NCBI RefSeq assembly: GCF_040144835.1
Contig: NZ_CP151632.1
Coordinates: 3,596,001 to 3,660,000, forward strand
Reading direction: 5' to 3'
Source of the DNA: Microbacterium sp. LWS13-1.2
Lineage (GTDB): Bacteria; Actinomycetota; Actinomycetes; Actinomycetales; Microbacteriaceae
DNA length: 64,000 nucleotides
Positions 44,243 to 52,703 of the stretch are shown piece after piece (positions within the stretch are counted from its first letter, which is position 1; each line of letters opens with the position of its first letter). The notes under the pieces were generated by a model. The model did not search any database. It was not told where the DNA came from and saw only the letters and a list, made by a program, of their open reading frames with translations. The position numbers and the translations under genes are program-made.

Positions 44243-46138
44243 TCAGGGGACGATCTCGGGAGCGGGTGAGGTCTCAGGGGCCGGCTGCAGATCAGCGGGG
44301 ACCGGCTCGGGGTCGGCCGGTGGGGTCGTGGGCTCCGGCTCGGGGTCGGCCGGGGGAGTCGTGGGCTCCGGCTCGGGTTCGGGCTCCGGCTCCGGCGCTG
44401 GGTCCGGCTGGGTGGTCGGTTCCGGTTCCGGTTCCGGCTGCGTCGTCGGCTCGGGCTCCGGCTGGGTGGTCGGTTCGGGTTGCGGCTGCGTCGTCTGCCC
44501 CGGCGTGTCGTCGCCGCTCGACGTCGGCGTGGTGCCCGACGATCCGGCGGCCGGCTTCGTGGACGTGCCTTCCTTCGTCGTGGTAGTCGTGGTGGTCGAC
44601 TTGTTCGGCCCCGCCTTCGAGACGGGAGCGTCGCTCCGGGGGGTCGGCTTCCCGGCCTTCGGATTCGCTGTGCCGCCGCCCGACCCCTTGTCCGGCTCGG
44701 GTGCCGTCGCCGTCTCGGGGGCGTTCGTGTCACCGGCGGGCTCCACCTGCGCGGCGGCCTCGGCCTCGGCGTCGGGGTCGGCGGGTGCGGGAACCTGCTC
44801 CCAGCCCGACAGCGACAGGAAGGTGCCGCTGCCGTTGCCGAGCGTCATGGTGCTGCCGAAGACGATCGCGGCGGCGACGAGGGCCGCCGCGGCTGAGATG
44901 GCGATGTAGTGGCGCGCGCCGTGAGGCGACGATGCCGCGACGGGGGCGACCGGTGCCGCGAGCGCAGCGCCAGCCGGCACGAGGAGCTCCAGCCCGCCGG
45001 CCGAGGCGCCTTCGAAGACGACGAGTTCGCCCGGAGCGGCGATCTCGCGATCCATCGCGCGGATGAGCGCCGTGTGCGCCGCGCCGAGCGCGATGGACGC
45101 CTTCGGATCCGCGTCGATCGCGGTCGGGCGGTCCAGATGCTCGGAGATCCGCTGCGTGACCAGCGGGATCCGCGATGATCCGCCGATGAGCAGCACCGAC
45201 TCGAGCTGCTCGGGGTCGACCTCTGCCGCTTCGAGGGCATCCTCGAGCACGTCGACCGTCTGTGTGACGTACGGATCGATCATGTCCTCGAACTCGGCGC
45301 GCGTCAGCCGCACGCTCGAGCGGCCGGCCTGCAGCAGGACCGGGATGACGACGTCGGAGTCGAACGACAGCGCCTCTTTGGCGTCGACGCATTCGCGACG
45401 AAGCTGCGACAGCGCGACCCGCGCGTCGGCGGACGAGTCGTCCAGCGCCTCGGGGGAGACCTCCGCGGAGCGCAGCACGTGGCGCACGACGGCGTCGTCG
45501 AAGTCGGCCCCACCGAGATTGTCGAGTCCCATCGGCTCTCCGACGAGCTCGAACGAGGTCTCGGTCTTGCGCAGCAGCACGCAGTCGAACGTGCCGCCGC
45601 CCAGGTCGTAGACGGCGAGCGTCTCTCCGGGCTCGAGCACGCGCGACGCCTCGTAGTGCCGCGCCGCGGCTTCCGGCTCGGTGATGAACTCCACGTCGCG
45701 GATGCCGAGCGCGGCGAGCGCCGAGCTGATCGTTCCCACACGGTGCGGACCCCACATGGCAGGATGCGTGACGATGACACCTGCCGGCGCGCCACCCTCG
45801 CGTTCGGTCACCGCGTCGATGACGCCCGCCACGGTCTGCGCGTACAGCTGCTCGGCCGGGATCGACCGATCGCCCACGACCAGCGGCACGTCGTCGCCGA
45901 TGCTGCGCTTGAACTCGCGGATCAGTCGCTCGGGCGCGGTGACGCCGCGCCGTTCCGCCGCATCCCCGAAGAGGAGATCACCATCCTCGGCGACGAAGAC
46001 CACCGTCGCGACGCTGTCCGCACGTCGCCCGAGTGGAAACGCCGCAGCCGTGATGCTGCCGTCCGAAGCGACGCGCGCTGTCGCTGCCCCCAGCCTGCTG
46101 GTCCCGAGATCCACAGCCAGGAAATACCGCTCAGCCAT
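44243..46138 (-). CDS. Membrane-anchored Hsp70-type ATPase without substrate-binding domain
   Basis: A 631-residue protein. Residues 1-375 form an actin/Hsp70 nucleotide-binding domain: phosphate-1 loop YFLAVDLGTSRLGAA, then FITEPEAAARHYE, phosphate-2 loop AVYDLGGGTFDCVLL, and adenosine motif VLLIGGSSRIPLV. The DnaK beta-sandwich and lid are absent. Instead a membrane helix (about 411-433, YIAISAAAALVAAAIVFG) leads to ~200 residues rich in Thr, Pro and Glu with repeated TTQPEPEP units, predicted outside the cell. ATG 46138 is chosen over GTG 46156 because a GGGGG tract precedes it. It probably starts the minus-strand operon with the IniR-like gene. It could couple cytoplasmic ATPase state to envelope sensing. 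Confidence 0.85.
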   Translation of the reverse strand: MAERYFLAVDLGTSRLGAATARVASDGSITAAAFPLGRRADSVATVVFVAEDGDLLFGDAAERRGVTAPERLIREFKRSIGDDVPLVVGDRSIPAEQLYAQTVAGVIDAVTEREGGAPAGVIVTHPAMWGPHRVGTISSALAALGIRDVEFITEPEAAARHYEASRVLEPGETLAVYDLGGGTFDCVLLRKTETSFELVGEPMGLDNLGGADFDDAVVRHVLRSAEVSPEALDDSSADARVALSQLRRECVDAKEALSFDSDVVIPVLLQAGRSSVRLTRAEFEDMIDPYVTQTVDVLEDALEAAEVDPEQLESVLLIGGSSRIPLVTQRISEHLDRPTAIDADPKASIALGAAHTALIRAMDREIAAPGELVVFEGASAGGLELLVPAGAALAAPVAPVAASSPHGARHYIAISAAAALVAAAIVFGSTMTLGNGSGTFLSLSGWEQVPAPADPDAEAEAAAQVEPAGDTNAPETATAPEPDKGSGGGTANPKAGKPTPRSDAPVSKAGPNKSTTTTTTTKEGTSTKPAAGSSGTTPTSSGDDTPGQTTQPQPEPTTQPEPEPTTQPEPEPEPTTQPDPAPEPEPEPEPEPTTPPADPEPEPTTPPADPEPVPADLQPAPETSPAPEIVP

Positions 46139-46310
46139 GTTGAAGCATGCCCCCACATCGTGTGCGAGCTCCCCCGAACTCGCAGCGTTCTCACTCCCCA
46201 GAGAGTGAGCCGCTGCTGTGATGATACGCCGGGGCCCGACAAAGCCTCAAGAGCATGTAACAGTTGTGTTTCCGCCAGGTGTCTGCGACGCGCGCGGTAT
46301 GACGTCACGA

Positions 46311-46337
46311 TTGGCACTCACGTTGCATGAGTGCCAG
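46311..46337. promoter_or_regulatory. CIRCE-like element 1 (HrcA operator)
   Basis: TTGGCACTC, 9 bp, GAGTGCCAG. The arms match the CIRCE consensus (TTAGCACTC-N9-GAGTGCTAA) with one substitution per conserved half plus one end mismatch. It covers the -35 region (TTGCAT at 46323-46328) of the groES promoter. Confidence 0.75.
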
Positions 46338-46352
46338 ACCGTTGCCTAGACT
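46323..46352 (+). promoter_or_regulatory. groES promoter
   Basis: TTGCAT (46323-46328), an 18-bp spacer and TAGACT (46347-46352) place the transcription start near 46359, between and within the two CIRCE elements. HrcA bound at either site would block initiation; heat releases it. Confidence 0.6.
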
Positions 46353-46356
46353 GTCA

Positions 46357-46383
46357 TCAGCACTCTCAACGTCAGAGTGCTAA
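46357..46383. promoter_or_regulatory. CIRCE element 2 (HrcA operator)
   Basis: TCAGCACTC, 9 bp, GAGTGCTAA differs from the CIRCE consensus at one base. It begins at the predicted transcription start of groES and lies 34 bp before the GTG start codon. Confidence 0.92.
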
Positions 46384-46416
46384 CGAGTCTTAGTCTCAAG
46401 AAAGAAGAGGTAGACC

Positions 46417-46713
46417 GTGTCGGTTTCCATCAAGCCGCTCGAGGACCGCATCGTCATCAAGCAGGTCGAGGCCGAGCAGACCACGTCCAGCGGTCTGGTC
46501 ATCCCCGACACCGCCAAGGAGAAGCCCCAGGAGGGCGAGGTCGTGGCGGTGGGCCCGGGTCGTATCGACGACAACGGCAACCGCATCCCGCTCGACGTCG
46601 CCGTCGGCGACCGCGTGATCTACAGCAAGTACGGCGGCACCGAGGTGAAGTTCGGCGGTGACGAGCTCCTCGTCCTGTCGGCTCGCGACGTCCTGGCGGT
46701 CGTCGTTCGCTGA
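46417..46713 (+). CDS. groES: Co-chaperonin GroES
   Basis: A 98-residue heptameric lid of the GroEL chaperonin. The sequence has [14 protein letters not shown], the mobile loop [12 protein letters not shown], and [18 protein letters not shown] 46417 has GAAGAGG upstream. No groEL gene follows: a terminator comes 25 bp later, so groES is monocistronic and GroEL must be encoded elsewhere. Two CIRCE elements indicate HrcA control of the heat response. Confidence 0.97.
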   Translation: MSVSIKPLEDRIVIKQVEAEQTTSSGLVIPDTAKEKPQEGEVVAVGPGRIDDNGNRIPLDVAVGDRVIYSKYGGTEVKFGGDELLVLSARDVLAVVVR

Positions 46714-46737
46714 GTTCCGCGCACTGCGCGTGACCTC

Positions 46738-46767
46738 GAGGGTCGGATGCTTCGGCATCCGGCCCTC
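46738..46767 (+). terminator. Terminator hairpin after groES
   Basis: GAGGGTCGGATGC pairs with GCATCCGGCCCTC (one G-T wobble) around a very stable TTCG loop, 25 bp after the stop. The T-run is weak. It confirms that groES is transcribed alone. Confidence 0.8.
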
Positions 46768-46892
46768 TCGTCATGTCCCGGGTATTTATTCCGGTGCCGC
46801 GTGGCAGGATTCCGTGCAGGCTCGGCAGGGAACGGACGCTGCGGCCCGGCGCAGCGGGCCGGCACCGCGTGGGGCGGGCGTAGGCTGACTCG

Positions 46893-47909
46893 GTGAGTCG
46901 CGAGCAGTCGTCCCCGTCGGAACGTGGCACCGTGGACGGGCTCGACCCCTCGACGGCGCTCGACCTCGGTGTGACGACCGGCAGCCGTCGGGTGGCGGAT
47001 GCCGCCGCCGACGCGCGCGAGCGCACGCTGGGCGGCGTCTACGCGTTCAGCGCGTATCTGCTGTGGGGTTTCCTGCCGCTGTACTTCCTGCTGCTGGCGC
47101 CGACGGGTCCGTGGGAGATCGTGGCGTGGCGCATCCTGCTGTCCCTCGTCTTCTGTGCGCTGCTGCTCACGGTGACGCGCACGTGGCCGCGGCTGGCGGC
47201 GATCTTCCGGCAGCCGCGGGTGCTGGGGCTCACCGTGGTCGCGGGTCTCCTGATCTACGTCAACTGGCAGGTCTTCATCTACGGGGCGCTGAGCGACCAG
47301 GTCATCGAGACCAGCCTCGGCTACTTCATCAATCCGATCGCGACCGTGCTGCTCGCCGTACTGGTGCTGCACGAGCGTCTGCGCGCGACGCAGTGGGTGG
47401 CGATCGGCATCGCCGCTGCGGCGGTGGCCGTGATCGTCATCGGCTACGGCGACTTCCCGTGGATCGCGCTCACGCTCGCGGCGTCGTTCGGTGTCTACGG
47501 GCTGGCGAAGAAGAAGGTGGGTCCTTCGGTCGACGCCGTGAGCGGTCTCACCCTCGAGACGCTGTGGCTGACGCCGATCGCGGTCGTCGTGCTGGCGATC
47601 GTGGGCGCGACGGCAGGCCTCACGATGGGGTCGAGCGGATGGCAGCACACCGTGCTGCTGAGTCTGACGGGCGTCATCACCGCCGTGCCGCTGCTGCTGT
47701 TCGCCTCGGGCGCCCGCCGCGTGTCGCTGACCACGATCGGGCTGCTGCAGTTCGTGGCGCCGATCCTGCAGTTCCTGATCGGGTGGCTCGTGCTCGGCGA
47801 GCCGATGCCCCTCGAGCGCTGGATCGGCTTCGCACTCGTGTGGGTGGCGCTGATGGTGCTCACCGTCGACTCGGTGCTGCACGCCCGGCGGTCGCGCGCC
47901 GGCGTCTGA
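46893..47909 (+). CDS. rarD: EamA-family transporter RarD
   Basis: A 338-residue inner-membrane protein with about ten helices of the drug/metabolite transporter superfamily. RarD signatures include YLLWGFLPLYFLLL, ISxxPVEIVAWRILLSL-like PTGPWEIVAWRILLSL, and VNWQVFIYGALSDQVIETSL, then GYFINP. GTG 46893 is 6 nt after TAGGCT (46881-46886), so the mRNA is probably leaderless. RarD proteins are reported as chloramphenicol-sensitivity or metabolite exporters; the natural substrate is unclear. A ~45-residue polar N-terminal extension is longer than usual. It converges with csoR with only 2 bp between stops. Confidence 0.9.
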   Translation: MSREQSSPSERGTVDGLDPSTALDLGVTTGSRRVADAAADARERTLGGVYAFSAYLLWGFLPLYFLLLAPTGPWEIVAWRILLSLVFCALLLTVTRTWPRLAAIFRQPRVLGLTVVAGLLIYVNWQVFIYGALSDQVIETSLGYFINPIATVLLAVLVLHERLRATQWVAIGIAAAAVAVIVIGYGDFPWIALTLAASFGVYGLAKKKVGPSVDAVSGLTLETLWLTPIAVVVLAIVGATAGLTMGSSGWQHTVLLSLTGVITAVPLLLFASGARRVSLTTIGLLQFVAPILQFLIGWLVLGEPMPLERWIGFALVWVALMVLTVDSVLHARRSRAGV

Positions 47910-47911
47910 GG

Positions 47912-48256
47912 TCAGCGCACGAGGCGGGCGATGGCCTGCGTGGCCTCGGTGATCTTGGCGTCGGCGGCCTCGCCGCCCAGGCGTGCCGCATCCACCACGC
48001 AGTGACGCAGGTGGTCGTCGAGCAGGCCGACGGCGACGGCCTCGAGTGCGGAGGTGAGGGCGCTGATCTGCGTCAGGATGTCGATGCAGTACTTCTCGTC
48101 CTCCACCATCTTGTGGATGCCGCGAGCCTGCCCCTCGATGCGCTTCATGCGATTGAGGTACTTGTCCTTGTCGGTGATGTAGCCGTGGTGCGAGGCGTCG
48201 CCCTCCGGCGACGCCGCGTGGTCGAGGGCCGTCTCGCCGTGCGTGTCGATCGTCAT
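47912..48256 (-). CDS. csoR: Copper-sensing repressor CsoR
   Basis: A 114-residue all-helical repressor (DUF156 family). The Cu(I) ligands Cys57, His82 and Cys86 are in place (KYCIDIL and DHLRHCVVDA), the x-C-H-C pattern of true CsoR. The RxxRIEGQARGI-type motif (NRMKRIEGQARGIHKM) contacts DNA. ATG 48256 has AAGGACTC upstream. It is the last gene of copZ-copA-csoR, so it would be autoregulated through the GGGGTA palindromes before copZ. Copper binding releases it from DNA. Confidence 0.93.
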   Translation of the reverse strand: MTIDTHGETALDHAASPEGDASHHGYITDKDKYLNRMKRIEGQARGIHKMVEDEKYCIDILTQISALTSALEAVAVGLLDDHLRHCVVDAARLGGEAADAKITEATQAIARLVR

Positions 48257-48329
48257 GTCTGTGAGTCCTTCATTCTGAACAACGTCCATCATGTATCCGG
48301 GGCGGGGTCGCGCGCAGGTCGCAGCTCGG

Positions 48330-50657
48330 CTAGGAGGCGGCGATCGCCTCCGCAGCAGCGGGCGCTTTCGCCCGCGAGGGATCGGATCGGCCGCCGGAGA
48401 GGCTGCGGAACCGTCGCAGCCGCAGGCTGTTGCCCACAACGAAGACACTCGAGAATGCCATCGCCGCTCCCGCGATCATGGGGTTCAAGAGGCCGAGCGC
48501 CGCGAGCGGCAGCGCCGCCACGTTGTAGGCGAAGGCCCAGAACAGGTTGACCTTGATCGTGCCGAGCGTCGCGCGCGACAGGCGGATGGCGTCGGCCGCG
48601 CTGCGCAGGTCGCCGCGCACCAGGGTGATGTCGGATGCCTCGATCGCGGCATCCGTCCCCGTTCCCATCGCGAGGCCCAGGTCGGCCTGCGCGAGGGCCG
48701 CGGCGTCGTTCACGCCGTCGCCGACCATGGCGACGACGCGCCCCTCGGACTGCAGCTGGGTGATGACGGCGACCTTGTCGTGCGGCAGCACCTCGGCGAT
48801 CACGCGCTCGATTCCGACCTCGTCGGCGATCGCACGGGCCGCTGCGGCGTTGTCGCCGGTGAGCAGCACCGGGGTGAGCCCGAGTGCCCGCAGCTGGGCG
48901 ACCGCCTCGGCGCTCGTGGACTTGACCTGGTCGGCGACCACGAAGAGGCCTCGAACCTCGCCGTCCCACGCCGCCAGCACCGCGGTGCGCCCCAGAGCTT
49001 CGGCCGACGCCTTCGCGGCGGCGAGCTCCGCGGGCAGGGCCAGCGCCCAGTCCGCCAGCAGCGACTCGCGTCCGACGAGCACGGCGTGCCCCTCGACGAC
49101 GCCCGACACGCCCTTGCCCGGAACGTTCTGGAACGACTCGACCGAGGGGAGCGGTCCGGTCTCGTCGGCGGCGCCGCGTGAGATCGCCTGCGCGATGGGG
49201 TGCTCGGAGGCGTGCTCCAGCGCTCCGGCGAGACGCAGCAGCTCGGTACGGGCGCCGGCTGCGGCATCCGACGTCACGGTACCGCGCGCGACCACGACGT
49301 CGAGGAGGGTCATGCGGCCGGTCGTGACGGTGCCCGTCTTGTCGAGCACGACGGTGTCGACGGTGCGCGTCGATTCGAGCACCTCGGGACCTTTGATCAG
49401 GATGCCGAGCTGCGCGCCGCGGCCGGTGCCGACGAGAAGCGCGGTCGGGGTGGCGAGGCCCAGGGCGCACGGGCAGGCGATGATCAACACGGCGACGGCC
49501 GCGGTGAACGCCATCGACGCGGAGGCCCCGGTGAGCAGCCACCCCACGAGGGTCGCCAGCGCGATGAGCAGGACGATGGGCACGAAGATGCCCGAGATCC
49601 GGTCCGCGAGGCGCTGCACCTGGGCCTTGCCCGACTGCGCGTCCTCGACGAGGCGCGCCATCTGGGCCAGCTGGGTGTCGTCGCCCACGCGCGTCGCGCG
49701 CACCACGAGGCGCCCGCCCACGTTGACCGTGGCGCCGACGACGGCGTCACCCGGGGCGACCTCGACGGGCACGGACTCGCCCGTCACCATCGAGGCGTCG
49801 ACGGCCGACGTGCCCGAGGCCACGACGCCGTCGGTCGCGATCTTCTCGCCCGGCCGCACGACGAACTCGTCGCCGACGTGCAGGTCGGCGATGGGCACAC
49901 GGACCTCGTCACCCGTCGGCCGCAGCACCGCCACGTCCTTGGCGCCGATCTCGAGGAGGGCGCGGAGGGCCGCGCCGGCGCGGCGCTTGGACCGCTGCTC
50001 GAAGTACCGGCCGGCGAGCACGAACGTGGTGACCCCGGCGGCCACCTCGAGGTAGATGTCGCCGGCCCCGTCGCTCGGGGTCACCGACCACTCGAACGCG
50101 TGCGTCATGCCGGGCATGCCGGCGTGGCCGAGGAACAGGGCGTAGAGCGACCAGAGGAACGCGGCCGAGACGCCCAGTGAGATGAGCGTGTCCATCGTGG
50201 CGGCGCCGTGGCGGAGGTTGATCCACGCGGCCCGGTGGAACGGCCAGGCGCCCCACACGACGACGGGGGCGGCGAGCGCCAGCGACGCCCACTGCCAGTA
50301 GGTGAACTGCAGCGCCGGGATCATCGCGAGCAGGATCACCGGTGCCGACAGCACGATCGACCCGATGAGGCGCTGGCGCAGGCTCGTCAGCTCGGGATCG
50401 GCCACGTCGGGCGCGGGCTCGGCGGCGGGCGAGGCCGGAAGGGCGGCGGTGTACCCGGTCTTCACGACCTCATCGATGAGCGCCTGCGGGTCAAGTCCCG
50501 CCGGTACGCTCACGAACGCCTTCTCGGTGGCGTAGTTGACGGACGCCTCGACCCCGTCCAGCCGGTTGAGCCGCTTCTCGATCCGTGCGGCGCACGACGC
50601 GCACGTCATCCCGCCGATCTCGAGTTCGACCCGGGCGGGAGTCGAGGCCGCGGCCAT
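48330..50657 (-). CDS. copA: Copper-translocating P-type ATPase
   Basis: A 775-residue Cu(I) exporter. It has one N-terminal metal-binding domain (GMTCASC, Cys19/Cys22), eight predicted helices, the actuator loop [10 protein letters not shown], the channel motif CPC (about residue 394, [13 protein letters not shown]), the phosphorylation site DKTGTVTTG (about 438), and the hinge [12 protein letters not shown]. The middle cytoplasmic part contains the HP motif EHPIAQA. It pumps copper out using ATP. The ATG overlaps the copZ stop (ATGA), so chaperone and pump are co-translated; csoR follows after 73 bp. Confidence 0.96.
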   Translation of the reverse strand: MAAASTPARVELEIGGMTCASCAARIEKRLNRLDGVEASVNYATEKAFVSVPAGLDPQALIDEVVKTGYTAALPASPAAEPAPDVADPELTSLRQRLIGSIVLSAPVILLAMIPALQFTYWQWASLALAAPVVVWGAWPFHRAAWINLRHGAATMDTLISLGVSAAFLWSLYALFLGHAGMPGMTHAFEWSVTPSDGAGDIYLEVAAGVTTFVLAGRYFEQRSKRRAGAALRALLEIGAKDVAVLRPTGDEVRVPIADLHVGDEFVVRPGEKIATDGVVASGTSAVDASMVTGESVPVEVAPGDAVVGATVNVGGRLVVRATRVGDDTQLAQMARLVEDAQSGKAQVQRLADRISGIFVPIVLLIALATLVGWLLTGASASMAFTAAVAVLIIACPCALGLATPTALLVGTGRGAQLGILIKGPEVLESTRTVDTVVLDKTGTVTTGRMTLLDVVVARGTVTSDAAAGARTELLRLAGALEHASEHPIAQAISRGAADETGPLPSVESFQNVPGKGVSGVVEGHAVLVGRESLLADWALALPAELAAAKASAEALGRTAVLAAWDGEVRGLFVVADQVKSTSAEAVAQLRALGLTPVLLTGDNAAAARAIADEVGIERVIAEVLPHDKVAVITQLQSEGRVVAMVGDGVNDAAALAQADLGLAMGTGTDAAIEASDITLVRGDLRSAADAIRLSRATLGTIKVNLFWAFAYNVAALPLAALGLLNPMIAGAAMAFSSVFVVGNSLRLRRFRSLSGGRSDPSRAKAPAAAEAIAAS

Positions 50658-50866
50658 CAGGCCCGGACCGCGCTGTAGCCGGCCTCGTCGACGGCCGCGA
50701 TGACGGCGTCGTCGGCCAGCTCCGTCGAGGCGACGATCGTGAGGGTGCCGGAGGCGGCGCTCACCTGGACGTCTTCGACGCCCGCGAGCTTGGACACCTC
50801 GCCGCGCACGGACGCCTCGCAGTGCCCGCAGCTCATTCCCGTCACCTTGTACTGGGCCTCAGCCAT
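50657..50866 (-). CDS. copZ: Copper chaperone CopZ-like heavy-metal-associated protein
   Basis: A 69-residue single HMA domain protein with GMSCGHC (Cys13/Cys16) that carries Cu(I) to CopA. The ferredoxin-like pattern (YKVTGM, then [14 protein letters not shown], then [12 protein letters not shown]) is complete. ATG 50866 is preceded by GAGGAGAAGAG. It starts the operon and overlaps copA by 3 bp. Longer upstream in-frame sequence was rejected because it would run through the operator and promoter. Confidence 0.93.
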   Translation of the reverse strand: MAEAQYKVTGMSCGHCEASVRGEVSKLAGVEDVQVSAASGTLTIVASTELADDAVIAAVDEAGYSAVRA

Positions 50867-51180
50867 CTCTTCTCCTCGTGTTGTCGGGGTGGGATACCCC
50901 TGTGGGGTACCGCGATGACCAGTGTATACCGGCAAGGGGTATGCGGGCCCGGTTCGGGCGGGATCGAGCAGACGCGGGGCCGCGCGAGGCGGACCCGCGA
51001 TGATCCGTCCACAGGCGAGGCGTCTGCCGGAGGCGTGGAATTGCCCGCCGATCACGGATTTCAAGCTGTTACAGATCGTTAACGAAAGGCAACATTGCTG
51101 GAGCGCGGCGGCGATTAGGTTTAGTGCACTGGGTCGGCGCCCGAGCCGTTCCCGTTTGCCATTACACAGCAAGGAGCAAC
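50867..51180. promoter_or_regulatory. Divergent copZ/livK promoter region
   Basis: This 314-bp region has no gene. Its left part holds two GGGGTA-type palindromes (listed separately). The right part (51040-51180) is AT-richer and should contain the promoter of the binding-protein gene; TTGCTG at 51095-51100 is a possible -35, but no clean -10 is seen at normal spacing. AAGGAG precedes the ATG at 51181. Confidence 0.45.
50895..50942. promoter_or_regulatory. CsoR operator pair upstream of copZ
   Basis: TACCCC TGT GGGGTA (50895-50909) is a near-perfect CsoR-type site. A second, weaker inverted repeat (ATACC-N7-GGTAT) covers 50926-50942 and overlaps a minus-strand -10 candidate TATACA (complement of 50923-50928). 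Occupancy of both would block the copZ promoter. Confidence 0.7.
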
Positions 51181-52458
51181 ATGAGCGTCTTCACCCGCTC
51201 GCGCACGTCCACCGTCCTCGGTGGCATCGCGCTCATCGGCGCCAGCGCCCTCGTCCTCGCCGGCTGCGCCGGTGGCGGCGACGGCGGCGACGAGCCCACC
51301 GAGAGTGCGGGGCCCGTCGACGAGCTGAGCCTGAAGCTCGGCACGGCTCTGCCGCAGACCGGCAACCTGGCGTTCCTCGGCCCGCCCGAGGAGGCCGGCG
51401 TGGCCTACGCCATGTCGCAGATCAACGACGCGACCGCCGACACCGGGCTCGACCTCGACGTCGTCTTCGGCGACTCGGGCGACACCGACAACAAGGCGTA
51501 CGAGACCGAGATCCCGCGCCTGCTCGGCGAGGACGTCTCGGCCATCATCGGCGCCGCGTCGTCGAGCACGTCGCTGCAATTCATCGACCAGGTCACCGGT
51601 GCCGGCGTCATCCAGTTCTCGCCGGCGAACACATCCGACGCGTTCACGACCTACGACGACAACGGTCTGTACTTCCGTACCGCCCCGTCGGACGTCCTCC
51701 AGGGCGAGGTGCTCGGCAACCTCATCGCCGAAGACGGGCACCAGACGCTCGGCATGATCGTGCTGAACGACTCGTACGGCACGGGCCTGGCCAAGTACGT
51801 CACCGAGGCGTTCGAGGCCGCCGGCGGCGAGGTCGTCGCGGCTCCCACCTACAACACGGGTGACACGAGCTTCGACGCGCAGATCTCCGAGGTCCTCGCG
51901 GCCGACCCGGACGCGATCGCCCTGATCACGTTCGAAGAGGTCAAGACGATCCTCCCCAGCCTGTTCGGGCAGTACCCCGCCGAGGACCTCTACTTCGTCG
52001 ACGGCAACCTGGCCAACTTCGGCGACCAGTTCCCGGCAGGTTCGCTGACGGGAGCCAAGGGCACGTTCCCGGGTCTGTCGCTCGACGCGATCACGGACTT
52101 CACCGACGCGCTCCAGACCTTCAACACCGATGAGGGCAACGAGCCGCTGACGGAGTTCACCTACGCAGCCGAGTCGTACGACGCGACGATCCTGCTCGCG
52201 CTGGCAGCGCTCGCCGCGGGCACGACCGACGGAACCGCGATGGCCGAGAAGCTCATCGAGGTCTCGGGCGGCTCGGGCGACGGCGAGAAGTGCGACACGT
52301 ACGCCGACTGCGCCGCGATCATCGTCGGTGGCGGCACGGCCGACTACGACGGCATCTCGGGCCCGATCACGTTCGACGAGGTCGGCGACCCGACCGAGGC
52401 GTCGATCGGCATCTACCAGTTCGGCGACGACAACACGTACGCGGCCTACGAAGGCTGA
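51181..52458 (+). CDS. ABC transporter substrate-binding lipoprotein, branched-chain amino-acid type
   Basis: A 425-residue periplasmic-binding protein of the LivK/Leu-Ile-Val type. The signal peptide ends in the lipobox LAGC (Cys29). The mature part starts LKLGTALPQTGNLAFLGPP and has IGAASSSTSLQFIDQV and MIVLNDSYGTGLAKYV, standard for this family. It faces the four liv genes on the opposite strand across a terminator and presumably serves them. The ligand may be branched-chain amino acids, urea or another amide; LivK-type proteins cannot be assigned more closely by eye. Confidence 0.9.
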   Translation: MSVFTRSRTSTVLGGIALIGASALVLAGCAGGGDGGDEPTESAGPVDELSLKLGTALPQTGNLAFLGPPEEAGVAYAMSQINDATADTGLDLDVVFGDSGDTDNKAYETEIPRLLGEDVSAIIGAASSSTSLQFIDQVTGAGVIQFSPANTSDAFTTYDDNGLYFRTAPSDVLQGEVLGNLIAEDGHQTLGMIVLNDSYGTGLAKYVTEAFEAAGGEVVAAPTYNTGDTSFDAQISEVLAADPDAIALITFEEVKTILPSLFGQYPAEDLYFVDGNLANFGDQFPAGSLTGAKGTFPGLSLDAITDFTDALQTFNTDEGNEPLTEFTYAAESYDATILLALAALAAGTTDGTAMAEKLIEVSGGSGDGEKCDTYADCAAIIVGGGTADYDGISGPITFDEVGDPTEASIGIYQFGDDNTYAAYEG

Positions 52459-52472
52459 TCGTCTCCTGACGC

Positions 52473-52506
52473 GAACGGCCCCGGGTCCTCGGACCCGGGG
52501 CCGTTC
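52473..52506 (+). terminator. Terminator hairpin after the LivK-type gene
   Basis: GAACGGCCCCGGGTCC and its exact complement (52491-52506) form a 16-bp stem 15 bp after the stop. No long T-run follows, but stem strength is high. Confidence 0.8.
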
Positions 52507-52587
52507 CGCGTCGTGGGCGGCTGTCGAGGCCGCCGCCGGGGCCGCCGATCATCTCGAGGCCGCCTACAGCAGTCACTGAGACTTCAC

Positions 52588-52632
52588 CTGACCGCCGAGA
52601 CAGCGGTTGACACCCGCAGTCTCGGAGGTCAG
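52588..52632. repeat. Intergenic palindrome between livK and livF
   Basis: CTGACCGCCGAGAC and GTCTCGGAGGTCAG (13 of 14 paired) enclose a 17-nt loop that itself contains a short CGG/CCG stem. It lies between converging genes, a layout like the palindrome at 33919-33980 though with different sequence. Confidence 0.7.
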
Positions 52633-52652
52633 ATGAGGTTCGCGGTGAAAGC

Positions 52653-52686
52653 GATGGGGACGGATGCCGCGGCATCCGTCCCCATC
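52653..52686 (-). terminator. Terminator hairpin after livF
   Basis: GATGGGGACGGATGCC and its exact complement (52671-52686) form a 16-bp stem, 17 bp downstream of the livF stop on the minus strand. It can also stop plus-strand read-through. Confidence 0.75.
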
Positions 52687-52703
52687 GTCGAAGGGTGTGT
52701 TCG

